DNA of 43,588 nucleotides from Hungatella sp. UBA3048 (lineage in GTDB: Bacteria; Bacillota; Clostridia; Lachnospirales; Lachnospiraceae). The translations under genes were made by a program, and so were the position numbers. Of this stretch, positions 31,917 through 40,214 are shown one piece after another (the stretch's first letter is position 1; each line of letters begins with the position of its first letter). The DNA lies in assembly GCA_002367105.1 (NCBI GenBank), contig DFCS01000033.1:133428-177015 (forward strand), in the 5' to 3' direction. The notes under the pieces were generated by a model that was not told the DNA's origin, searched no databases, and saw only the letters and a list, made by a program, of their open reading frames with translations.

Positions 31917-34481
31917 TTATTTCTTTCTATAATACGTGTCTTTTAACGGCAGGCTCTGTCTGAATACTCCATCCAGCCTGTAGTAAGCATGAGCACAGGC
32001 GGGGGAGGTGGGGATCATGCATAATTCCCCGCATCCTTTGGCGCCAAAAGAGTAAGGCAGTTTATCCTCTTCTTTTGGCTGGCAGAGAATTACTTCCAGT
32101 TCAGGTGCCTCGTCTGCTCTCATAAATCCGATGGTACCGAATTTACTGGTAGGGTATCCGTTTTCACATTTAAACTCTTCTGTGACGCCGTAACCGATTC
32201 CCATGATCATACCGCCTTCAATCTGGCCTTCCACGGACCCAATGTTTACTGGAGTACCCACGTCAAAGGCAGATACTGCCTTGGTGATCTTTCCTTCTTC
32301 ATTTAAAATAATTACCTGAGTTCCGTAGGAATAAGATACGTGGCTCACAGGATTATCCTTGATGGCTCCCAGCGGATCTGTCTGTGCAGAATATTCTCCG
32401 AAGAATTCGTGTCCTTCTAAGTCCGCCAGACTGTATCCGCTGTCTAAGGCGCATTTTAGCTTTTCGCCGGCTCTTCGGGCTGCTTCCCCTGTAACAACCG
32501 TCTGACGGGAAGCTGTGGAGGTGCCGGAGTTAGGCGTCCTTATGGTATCTGCCGCTTCATAAATAAAAAGGGCAGGATCAAGTCCGGAAGCATGACAGAT
32601 TTCGGTTAGGGCCATTTGACCGATTCCCTGACCCATACAGGAGGCGGAGGTTCGGATGTGAACCTTTCCCTCTTCAATGGAAAGAAGAACACGGCCTACA
32701 TCCATTTTACCCATTCCGGTTCCTGCGTTTTTAAAGCCGCAGGCAATTCCGGCGTATGGATTGGAATAATAAATATCCTTTACAGCATCAAGGCAGGCTT
32801 CCATATTGGTATTGGGGTCAGCGGTCTGTCCGTTTGGAAGGACATCGCCTGGCTTGATGGCATTTAGCCGGCGGATTTCCCAGGGATCCAGTCCGGCCAT
32901 TTCTGCCAGCAGGTTGATATTCATTTCCGTTGCAAAACAGCTCTGGGTGACGCCAAATCCCCGGAAAGCGCCGGAAACCACGTTGTTGGTATAAACGGAC
33001 ATACCAAAGATATCAATATTCTGGTAGTTATAAGGGCCGGCTGCATGGGTACAGGCGCGGTGGAGCACTGGGCCGCCCAGAGAAGCATAAGCTCCCGTAT
33101 CGGCAATGATTACACCCTTCATAGCAGTCAGACGGCCGTTTTCATCACAGGCTGTGGTGAATTCCATTTCCATGGGATGGCGTTTTACATGGTAATTTAA
33201 GGACTCCTGACGGCTGTATTTTATCTTGACAGGTTTCCTGGTATACCAGGCCATTAAGGCAGCATACTGCTGTACAGACATATCCTCCTTGCCGCCAAAG
33301 CCGCCGCCCACCAAAGGTGCGTGACAATGAACCTTATCCTTTGGAAGGCCCAGCATCTGGGCGCATTCTCTCTGAACGTCATATATGGACTGGCTGGTGG
33401 TGTAAATCAGCAGGCCGTCATCCCCTTCAGGAAGTGCCACACAGCATTCAGGTTCCATGAAGCCGTGCTCCTGCCAGGAGGTTTTGTATTTTCTTGTTAC
33501 TACATATTTTGAATTTTTAATGGCTTCATCTGCATTTCCCCGCACTAAGTTGGCCCGGCTCATGATGTTGCCGTCTTCATGAATGAGAGGAGCATCTCCC
33601 TTTAGAGCCTCATAAGGGCTGGTGATGGCAGGAAGCTCCGTATAATCAACGTTAATGAGAGCCAGAATTTCTTCCAGGGCTTCTGCACGGGTCGCTGCAA
33701 TGACTGCCAAGGCATTTCCAACGTAACGGGTGATATCTCCTTCGCCCATAAGAACATCCCAGTCCTGCTTGATGTGGCCGATCTTATTGCATGTCACATC
33801 CTTTTTCGTCAGGATTTCCACGCAGTCCGGGTGTTCCAGAGCTTTTGATACGTCGATCCGGTTGATCATGGCTCTTGGAAACTTGGAATACAGGCACTTG
33901 GCGTACAGCATGCCAGGCAGATACATATCATCGGCAAAAATTCCTGTTCCGTTTACTTTCTCTGCAGCATCAATGCGCTTAAAGTGCTCGTTCATGTGCA
34001 GGGCAGTAGGAGACCGTGGGATCTCCAGCTTCTCTCTGAAAAAGTCGGCAGCCAGAAGAATGGCATCTTCAATCTTTTTATAGCCGGTACAGCGGCATAA
34101 ATTGCCCTTGATTGCCTTTTTAACTTCCGCTCTTGTAGGGGTGAGATTCGTATCCAGAAGGCTTTTGGCGGAAATGACCATGCCGGGAATGCAGAAGCCG
34201 CATTGAACAGCGCCGGCCTCTGCAAAGCAGTGTTCATATACCTTCATTTCTTCCGGGCCGATTCCTTCCACAGTAAGAATATTTTTCCCCTCCAGCGTGC
34301 TGATTTTAGGGACGCAGGCCTTTACTTTTCTTCCGTCAATAAGAACCGTACAGGTTCCGCAGGCACCTTCGCTGCAGCCATCCTTTGTAGCTGTCAGATG
34401 AAGATCATCACGTAAGAAACGCAGCAGCTTTTTGTCGTGGGGCGTTTCGTAGTCCTGCCCATTGATGTGTAATATGTACAT
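31917..34481 (-). CDS. Molybdenum hydroxylase, fused 2Fe-2S and molybdopterin domains (Se-dependent XDH-like)
   Basis: An 854-residue single-chain hydroxylase. The N-terminal ~155 residues carry a plant-type 2Fe-2S site (CSEGACGTC plus a later Cys) and a second 2Fe-2S domain (CGFC...CRC); the rest is the molybdopterin-binding part, with GGGFGGKED, GAFRGFG and the catalytic GAKGCGE near the C-terminus. No FAD domain. This architecture and length (~850) match proteins annotated as selenium-dependent xanthine dehydrogenase/molybdenum hydroxylase; the selenium there is a labile ligand, not selenocysteine, so sequence alone cannot prove it. AAGGAG precedes the ATG; last gene of the operon, 17 bp after the FAD subunit gene, whose product may serve both enzymes. 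Confidence 0.9.
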   Translation of the reverse strand: MYILHINGQDYETPHDKKLLRFLRDDLHLTATKDGCSEGACGTCTVLIDGRKVKACVPKISTLEGKNILTVEGIGPEEMKVYEHCFAEAGAVQCGFCIPGMVISAKSLLDTNLTPTRAEVKKAIKGNLCRCTGYKKIEDAILLAADFFREKLEIPRSPTALHMNEHFKRIDAAEKVNGTGIFADDMYLPGMLYAKCLYSKFPRAMINRIDVSKALEHPDCVEILTKKDVTCNKIGHIKQDWDVLMGEGDITRYVGNALAVIAATRAEALEEILALINVDYTELPAITSPYEALKGDAPLIHEDGNIMSRANLVRGNADEAIKNSKYVVTRKYKTSWQEHGFMEPECCVALPEGDDGLLIYTTSQSIYDVQRECAQMLGLPKDKVHCHAPLVGGGFGGKEDMSVQQYAALMAWYTRKPVKIKYSRQESLNYHVKRHPMEMEFTTACDENGRLTAMKGVIIADTGAYASLGGPVLHRACTHAAGPYNYQNIDIFGMSVYTNNVVSGAFRGFGVTQSCFATEMNINLLAEMAGLDPWEIRRLNAIKPGDVLPNGQTADPNTNMEACLDAVKDIYYSNPYAGIACGFKNAGTGMGKMDVGRVLLSIEEGKVHIRTSASCMGQGIGQMALTEICHASGLDPALFIYEAADTIRTPNSGTSTASRQTVVTGEAARRAGEKLKCALDSGYSLADLEGHEFFGEYSAQTDPLGAIKDNPVSHVSYSYGTQVIILNEEGKITKAVSAFDVGTPVNIGSVEGQIEGGMIMGIGYGVTEEFKCENGYPTSKFGTIGFMRADEAPELEVILCQPKEEDKLPYSFGAKGCGELCMIPTSPACAHAYYRLDGVFRQSLPLKDTYYRKK

Positions 34482-34498
34482 TTGTAAACTCCTTCCGG

Positions 34499-35317
34499 CT
34501 AAATGCCTTTTTCTTCTAAGAAATCCTTAAGCAGGTTCATACAGACTGCTTTTCGGTATTCAGCAGATACGCGGCCTCTGGTCAATACCAGGCGCTCCCC
34601 GTAAGCAGAAAGCAGCTCTTCTTTTAAAGCGCTGGCTTCTTCAAGGGTTTTTCCAGATAGTTTGGCTTCTAAATCCTGAAAACGGAGAACCGTATCGGAC
34701 ACAGCCCCAAATGCGGCAGCCATCCCTTGGATCCGTCCGTTTTCTACAGTCAGAAGACCTGCAAATGAAACACGGGAAATGGCAAGAGCGTTTCGCCCGC
34801 CGACTTTTTTGTAATAATAGTTATCCAGGCCCCGTTTTGGGAGGAGTATCTCTGCAATCAGCTCCTCTGGCTTCAAATCCAGTTTTTTTCTTCCCAGATA
34901 AAAGTCTTTTATGTTTACGGTCCGCTGACCGTGGACAGAGGCAAGACGAATTTGTGCGCCGCAGACAAAAAGGATCAGCACGGAATCGGCTTTGGCAGAC
35001 CCGTTTCCGATATTGCCGCCAAAGGTTCCCGTATTCCGGATTGCAGGTGCAGCAATTTGTGCAACAGCCTCTTTCATAAGCGGGGGAATCAGGCCGGATT
35101 CCAGTGCCTCTGTAAAGGTAACGCAGGAACCGATGGATATATAGTCCCCTTCCTCCCGGATATGCCTTAATTCTTCCAAACCGTTTAAGAAAAGATAGGA
35201 GACTCCTTTTCTGTTTTCCACCATAAGGTCAGTGCCGCCTGCATAGGGAACGGCATCGGTAGTTTTCTTTATCTCCAATGCTTCCTGTAAGGAAGCCGGT
35301 CTGTATCCGTTTACCAT
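34499..35317 (-). CDS. Xanthine dehydrogenase-type FAD-binding subunit
   Basis: A 272-residue FAD subunit (CoxM/XdhB/PucC family). The FAD loops VPYAGGTDLMV and TFGGNIGNGSAKADS are intact, and the C-terminal CO-dehydrogenase flavoprotein domain follows. It passes electrons from the Fe-S clusters to NAD or another acceptor. The start overlaps the end of the Fe-S subunit gene by 7 bp with AAGGAGG just upstream, which implies coupled translation. Confidence 0.94.
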   Translation of the reverse strand: MVNGYRPASLQEALEIKKTTDAVPYAGGTDLMVENRKGVSYLFLNGLEELRHIREEGDYISIGSCVTFTEALESGLIPPLMKEAVAQIAAPAIRNTGTFGGNIGNGSAKADSVLILFVCGAQIRLASVHGQRTVNIKDFYLGRKKLDLKPEELIAEILLPKRGLDNYYYKKVGGRNALAISRVSFAGLLTVENGRIQGMAAAFGAVSDTVLRFQDLEAKLSGKTLEEASALKEELLSAYGERLVLTRGRVSAEYRKAVCMNLLKDFLEEKGI

Positions 35318-35784
35318 AATCCATTTCCCTCCTTAGCTGCTATATGAATTGCATTTACAATGGCATTGTATCCGGTACAGCGGCATAAGTTGCCGGATAG
35401 TCCTTCCCGTATCTGGCTGTCTGTGGGATTGGGAATCTTGTTCAAAAGGGCTTCGGCTGCCATTACCATTCCTGGAATACAAAAACCGCACTGAACCGCC
35501 GATGTAGCAGCAAATGCTTTATTTAATACTGCAAACCGTTCTGTTTCCCGAAATCCTTCCAGTGTGACAATACTGGCACCTTCTGCAGCGCCCATAGCAA
35601 CGCAGCAGGAGTTTACCAGAGTTCCGTTCATCAGGACAGAACAGGCGCCGCATTCTCCTTCCTTGCATCCGCATTTAACACTGGTCATACGGAAGACATC
35701 TCTTAAAACATCCAGAAGACGGTCTGCTGCGCTGCCGTCATAAGCAGTTTCCTCTCCATTTAACAGAAAATTAATTGCTTCCAT
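35311..35784 (-). CDS. Xanthine dehydrogenase-type 2Fe-2S subunit
   Basis: A 157-residue small subunit (CoxS/XdhC/PucE family) with two 2Fe-2S clusters: the first site is CGCKEGECGACSV with a later Cys, the second CGFC and CRC near the C-terminus. The ATG shares one base with the stop of the molybdopterin subunit gene, with GGAGGGG upstream. Forms the three-subunit enzyme with its two neighbours. Confidence 0.95.
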   Translation of the reverse strand: MEAINFLLNGEETAYDGSAADRLLDVLRDVFRMTSVKCGCKEGECGACSVLMNGTLVNSCCVAMGAAEGASIVTLEGFRETERFAVLNKAFAATSAVQCGFCIPGMVMAAEALLNKIPNPTDSQIREGLSGNLCRCTGYNAIVNAIHIAAKEGNGLW

Positions 35785-37910
35785 TATAACCCCTCCTTCA
35801 TAATCACCTTCATGGTATCCTCTGCTGTAAATGGAGCGTGATTCAGCTTGACTCCATGCCCCAGGGCCTGTTCCACAGCTTCCACATAAGCGGCAGGAAT
35901 CCCTACCAAAGGCAGTTCTCCGGCTCCTTTGGCCCCATAAGGTCCGTCAGGGTATTTTTCTACATGCAGCATACAAGTCAGATTCGTCACATCGGCGGAA
36001 GTAGGTATTAAATAATCAGAGAAGGAATTGTTTCGGATTCTTCCTTTCTGGTCGTAATCCATATATTCGGTGGAAGCATAGCCGATCCCCTGAAGGAATC
36101 CTCCTTCCATCTGTCCCATGACAATGTTGTAGTCAATGGGAGTACCTACGTCAAAATTGCCGTAAGCCCCAAGGATCTTCGTCAGTCCTGTATAGGTATC
36201 CACCTCTACTTCCGCGGCGTTGACACCCCAGGCATAAGTGGGATATGCATCGCCCTGGAATTTATCCAGGTAGAAGGGAATGACAAAGTCAGGTTCTTTA
36301 AACCGTTCTTCCACCATCTGATCTTCCCCGTCCTTCCATTGGGAGCGCAGCTTAATGGCACAGCGGCGGAGGAGCTCTCCTACTACCATGAGGGAACGGG
36401 AGGCAACAGTGGGGCCGGAGTCCGGAACCCGGGCCGTATCCGGATGATCGTAATAAACCTTATCAAGAGGAAGGTTTAATTCCCTGGCAACGATTTTAGG
36501 AAACGTGGTACGCAGCCCCTGGCCGATTTCTCCGTTGGAAGCCAGGATCTCTACCGTGCCGTCAGGGTATTTGTGAAGCCTGCATACGGCTTTGATAATG
36601 TCCCGTTCCCCGGAACCGGTAAACCCGGCCCCATGATAATGCATGGAAATTCCGATTCCTCTGCGGTACCGTCCGGTCTGAGGCTTTGCATATTCCCGGC
36701 GCTTTCTGCGGTAATCACATACCTGGTCGATTTCTTCGATCATGGAAGGAATGGGTACAGGAAAATGGTATTTCCCGGAAGTGGAAGTGGAATCCCCTTG
36801 CTTTACAATGTGTTTTTCCTTAAATTCCAGACTGTCGATTCCCAGATCCATTGCAATGTGATCCATTATCATTTCAACTGCAAAAAATGTCTGAGGGGCG
36901 CCGAAGCCCCGGTAGGCTCCTGAGGGAGTGGTGTTGGTTTTTAAGGCCCTTCCTCTTACGTGGAGATTTTCAATGTTATAGATTCCGTTTGAACAGATAA
37001 TCCCCCGTTGAAGAACCACGGCAGACAGGGTGGTGTAAGCTCCGCTGTTGAATTTTACATCGATGTCCATGGCGGTTACTTTGCCGTCCTTGACGGCAAC
37101 TTTATATCTGCAGAGGGAGGGGTGGCGTTTGGAGGTAAACTCTAAATCTTCCCGGCGGTCAAAGATGCAGCGGACGGGAGCGCCGGCCTTTTTGGCAGCA
37201 ACAGCTACCTGGCAGCCCAGGATTGACGGAAATGCCTCTTTTCCTCCGAAGCCTCCTCCGGTCACATCCTGTTTGATATGTACCTGATCCGGTCCGCAGC
37301 CAAGGGCCCGCATAACGGCTCCGTGTACGTAATAGGCGCATTGGAGGGAGCCGTGGACGAACATTCTTCCGTTTTCCTCAGGTTCCGCCATCATTCCCTG
37401 GGTTTCTAAATAGGTCTGGTCCTGATATCCGGTGGTGAACTCTTCCTTATAGATCTTATCGGCTTCAGCAAAGGCCTTATCCATATTCCCTTTGCCATAT
37501 TCGTAGTCAAAGAATACGGTATCCGCATTGCCAAGGTCCAGGACAGGTTCCAGTTCTTCATAGGAAACCTGGATCCCGGCCAGAATGCGGTCAACCACCG
37601 CTTCTTCCGGACCCACTACCATTCCAATGGGCTCTCCGATGTATTCTACCGTTTCCCGGGCATAAACAGGCGTATCGTCCATGACGATGTTTACATGATT
37701 GTCACCGGGAACATCAGACTTATCAACGTAAAAATAACCGTCGGGAAGGGGTGGGATGTTCACGGCGGTAAGTCTTGCACGGGCCAGTCTGGAACGAAGC
37801 ATTTTTCCTACCAGAACCCCGTCATTTTCATAATCGCCTACATAAACAGAGCGGCCCGCCATCTTTGCCTCATGGTCTTTTTTAACTACCGGCTGACTGA
37901 TGTTTTCCAT
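35784..37910 (-). CDS. Xanthine dehydrogenase-type molybdopterin-binding subunit
   Basis: A 708-residue large subunit (XdhA/PucD/CoxL superfamily). GGGFGGKEAFPS, GAYRGFGAPQ and the catalytic Glu of GAKGAGELPL are intact, and the N-terminal hammerhead domain ends at about residue 120. Start at 37910 is chosen because AAAGGAGG lies ten bases upstream and falls after the preceding gene's stop; an in-frame ATG at 37946 would overlap that gene and include the ribosome site. Substrate may be xanthine or another N-heterocycle; the family is broad and no purine gene lies next to it. Confidence 0.93.
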   Translation of the reverse strand: MENISQPVVKKDHEAKMAGRSVYVGDYENDGVLVGKMLRSRLARARLTAVNIPPLPDGYFYVDKSDVPGDNHVNIVMDDTPVYARETVEYIGEPIGMVVGPEEAVVDRILAGIQVSYEELEPVLDLGNADTVFFDYEYGKGNMDKAFAEADKIYKEEFTTGYQDQTYLETQGMMAEPEENGRMFVHGSLQCAYYVHGAVMRALGCGPDQVHIKQDVTGGGFGGKEAFPSILGCQVAVAAKKAGAPVRCIFDRREDLEFTSKRHPSLCRYKVAVKDGKVTAMDIDVKFNSGAYTTLSAVVLQRGIICSNGIYNIENLHVRGRALKTNTTPSGAYRGFGAPQTFFAVEMIMDHIAMDLGIDSLEFKEKHIVKQGDSTSTSGKYHFPVPIPSMIEEIDQVCDYRRKRREYAKPQTGRYRRGIGISMHYHGAGFTGSGERDIIKAVCRLHKYPDGTVEILASNGEIGQGLRTTFPKIVARELNLPLDKVYYDHPDTARVPDSGPTVASRSLMVVGELLRRCAIKLRSQWKDGEDQMVEERFKEPDFVIPFYLDKFQGDAYPTYAWGVNAAEVEVDTYTGLTKILGAYGNFDVGTPIDYNIVMGQMEGGFLQGIGYASTEYMDYDQKGRIRNNSFSDYLIPTSADVTNLTCMLHVEKYPDGPYGAKGAGELPLVGIPAAYVEAVEQALGHGVKLNHAPFTAEDTMKVIMKEGL

Positions 37911-37927
37911 TGTTTCATTACCTCCTT

Positions 37928-38551
37928 TTAAATTTTGGCCGGACAAAACCGGCTGATGCAGACTTCATAATCTTCCATGGTATCCAGATCCATCCATACG
38001 CCGTCATCATCCACCGGTACGTGGATGATGGAATCCTCCTGCTGCTTCCATAACTGCCGCAGACCGCCTTCTCCTTCAAATTGCAGTATGATGTCACGGA
38101 ATCTGTAATCGATCAGGGGAGGGTGCTTCCGGTATCCTCCCAAAGTGGGAAAGAGGACAGAGGGCCGGTCGTCTGGCCGGGATTTTAATAGTTTAAGGAA
38201 TGTGTTTTTTTTAACAACCGGCATGTCACCTGGAAGCAGAAAAAATGCTTTGCAATGGGGCATGGAGCGAAGACCATACTTTATGGAAGTCAGCATATCG
38301 GTAGTTTCATAGTGAGGATTACTGGCATAAATGATTTCTTTCCCATAATGAAGGCGAAGAACTGACTCAATCTCATTTCCGCGGTAACCCAGAACGATTA
38401 CGATCTGTTTCACTCCGGCTGCCAGCATGCTGTCGATGGTGTTTTCAATCAGGGTTTTTCCCCGAAACGGCATCAGCGGCTTGAAATCCCCCATGCGGCT
38501 GGATAATCCTGCTGCCAGTATGAGGCCGCAGGCAGAACTGGCTCCAAGCAA
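37928..38551 (-). CDS. mocA: MocA-like molybdenum cofactor cytidylyltransferase
   Basis: A nucleotidyltransferase of ~207 residues that adds CMP to molybdopterin to make the MCD cofactor used by xanthine-dehydrogenase-type enzymes. The nucleotide loop LILAAGLSSRMGDFKPL and the metal site LPGDMPVV are canonical. The best ribosome site, AAAGGGGGG, serves a TTG codon at 38551; the ATG at 38569 is in frame but has no site and would place the site inside the gene. First gene behind the palindrome-containing promoter; the hydroxylase genes follow with gaps or overlaps under 20 bp. Confidence 0.87.
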   Translation of the reverse strand: MLGASSACGLILAAGLSSRMGDFKPLMPFRGKTLIENTIDSMLAAGVKQIVIVLGYRGNEIESVLRLHYGKEIIYASNPHYETTDMLTSIKYGLRSMPHCKAFFLLPGDMPVVKKNTFLKLLKSRPDDRPSVLFPTLGGYRKHPPLIDYRFRDIILQFEGEGGLRQLWKQQEDSIIHVPVDDDGVWMDLDTMEDYEVCISRFCPAKI

Positions 38552-38582
38552 AAAAATCCCCCCTTTCATAACAACACTATGA

Positions 38583-38599
38583 TTATAATGCCATTATAA
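38583..38599. promoter_or_regulatory. Perfect 17-bp palindrome over the hydroxylase-operon promoter
   Basis: TTATAATGCCATTATAA is fully symmetric around 38591 and covers the -10 box. The TTATA/TATAA character recalls ModE operators, and the adjacent upstream gene encodes a ModE-like DNA-binding domain, so this is its most likely site. Confidence 0.6.
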
Positions 38600-38621
38600 A
38601 AGGGGGTTATGTATGTTTCAA
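38593..38621 (-). promoter_or_regulatory. Promoter of the mocA-hydroxylase operon
   Basis: Minus strand TTGAAA (38616-38621), 17 bp, TATAAT (38593-38598), just downstream of the regulator gene. The -10 lies inside the palindrome 38583-38599. Confidence 0.7.
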
Positions 38622-38644
38622 ATTCTTCCTTGGAAGCACTCGCT

Positions 38645-39574
38645 TTACCGGAATAATCCACTGTCACGGAACAGAGAGGAAAATTCTTTCTGTGTAAACT
38701 GAAATATATTATCCTCCAGCTTCTGCCAAGACCTTAAGAACTGGATTCCCTGGGGAGTCAGGGTGGTATTTCCGCCGCGTTTGCCTCCGTGTCTCCGCTC
38801 TGCAATGGGATATCCCGTTTCCTCCTCCAGTTTATTTAACATATCCCATGCTTTCCCGTAGGACAAGGCCATGCGGTCACAGGCACTGCGGACGGAATGG
38901 GTGTCAAGGATCAGGTACAGCAGAAGTTTGATTCTTGTATTAAAGAAAACGGATTCCTTTTGGAGGTTTAACTGAACGGTTGGATGGAGAAGCGCCCGGT
39001 TGTGCTCCGCTAAGTAATCCTCCAATTGACGGCAGTCCCGTACACTGATAAAGATTCCGGGGTCATCAACCGGTAGAAAGATGCGGCGGTCGGACATAGA
39101 AGATATGGCCGCCTTTAAACCTCCGCTTCCGGAGTAAGCAATGATTTCCGGAACAATTGTTTCTGAAAGAATGATGGGATGGCCGCCTTTTCCTCTGCAG
39201 GAAGGTGTTACAATATCCCCGTTGGCGGCCAGCAGGATATTTAAAGTGGCCGGAGTGAACATGGGAACATTTACCGGTGTAAAAACCATCCGGTCACATT
39301 TCCCCAGCAAATATTTCAGACCTATTTTTACGGAGTCAATAAGCTCCGGCTGCTCGCAGTTCTCATTGCGGATAAAGATCACACCATAGCTGGATAACTG
39401 GTATTTTACTTCGGCCTCCTCTGCTCCGGTTACGACTACAATGGGAAAAATGCCTGCCTGTTGAAAGGTTATAACAATACGTTTTATTATGGGGATTGTC
39501 CCGATCTGCAGCAATGGTTCCGCATCTTTTTTGCTGGCGGCTGCAATCACCCCGCCAATCCGGCTGATTTTCAT
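38645..39574 (-). CDS. Fusion: degraded MocA-like domain + ModE-type winged helix regulator
   Basis: A 309-residue two-domain protein. Residues 1-~195 have the MobA/MocA fold but lack the catalytic signatures: the nucleotide loop reads GGVIAAASKKDAEPLL instead of LAAGxSxRMGxxK, and the metal site GDMP is replaced by VNVP; RGKGGHPIIL is kept. The last ~95 residues form a LysR/ModE-like winged helix (SVRSACDRMALSYGKAWDML, then RRHGGKRGGNTTLTPQG, the ModE wing). No Mop molybdate-binding domain. AAGGAGGAGG precedes the ATG. I infer a sensor in which a dead cofactor-enzyme domain binds a nucleotide or cofactor and controls the hydroxylase operon. Confidence 0.85.
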   Translation of the reverse strand: MKISRIGGVIAAASKKDAEPLLQIGTIPIIKRIVITFQQAGIFPIVVVTGAEEAEVKYQLSSYGVIFIRNENCEQPELIDSVKIGLKYLLGKCDRMVFTPVNVPMFTPATLNILLAANGDIVTPSCRGKGGHPIILSETIVPEIIAYSGSGGLKAAISSMSDRRIFLPVDDPGIFISVRDCRQLEDYLAEHNRALLHPTVQLNLQKESVFFNTRIKLLLYLILDTHSVRSACDRMALSYGKAWDMLNKLEEETGYPIAERRHGGKRGGNTTLTPQGIQFLRSWQKLEDNIFQFTQKEFSSLFRDSGLFR

Positions 39575-39609
39575 ATTGGGTCCTCCTCCTTAAATAATTA
39601 TCTGTTTCA

Positions 39610-39638
39610 ATCATAGCATGCAGCCGGGAGCCGGGCAA
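39610..39638 (-). promoter_or_regulatory. Promoter of the ModE-fusion gene
   Basis: Minus strand TTGCCC (39633-39638), 17 bp, TATGAT (39610-39615), about 35 bp before the ATG. The rest of 39640-39800 shows no gene. Confidence 0.5.
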
Positions 39639-39809
39639 GTTCTTGTAACAAGGATCTTGACAGAATTTTTATGGAAGAAAGCCTTATTGGAGAATGGCAA
39701 ACTCTGTTAATATGGTATTTATTGCCGTTACAGGATCCTATGGGGAAAAACTGGATGCAAAATCAGAAAGATAATGTTATGATAAAACAGGTAAGGAGAT
39801 AATTCTGAA

Positions 39810-40202
39810 ATGGCAGATACAAAGAATGATTTTTCAAAAGGAAACGTGGTGTAAAACATATTAAAGCTGGCCGTCCCCATGATGTTGGCTCAGCTGATCA
39901 ATGTGCTTTACAACATCGTTGACAGAATTTACATAGGAAGGCTTCCGGAAAATGCGACCATGGCACTAACAGGGCTTGGCCTGTGTCTTCCGATCATTTC
40001 CATAGTAGCGGTGTTTTTCTCCATCTTCCGCAAGGTGGTGATCGTGATTCCTCTGATCCTCATCCTTCCGGGTCTGCTTGGAAACGGGGCGGCGGGAGTC
40101 TTTATGGCGGAGCCGGTTTCCAATCTCATCGGAGGCGGAGCCTGCTTTATAACCATGCTGGCGACTATATGGCCGGAGCTTAGTGAAAAAAGAAAACAGT
40201 AA
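39810..40202 (+). pseudogene. MATE-family efflux transporter remnant
   Basis: The reading frame begins with AAGGAG and ATG at 39810 (MADTKNDFSKGNVV), hits TAA at codon 15, then continues NILKLAVPMMLAQLINVLYN and DRIYIGRL, the start of a MATE (NorM/MepA-like) exporter. After ISIVAVFF it jumps directly to SIFRKVVIVIPLILILPGLL and AEPVSN, which belong to the last helices. A functional MATE protein has ~450 residues and 12 helices; here only ~130 codons remain in one frame. So both a premature stop and a large internal in-frame deletion have inactivated it. Ordinary loss of function, recent enough that the frame is still open. Confidence 0.88.
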
Positions 40203-40214
40203 AAGGAGAAAGGT

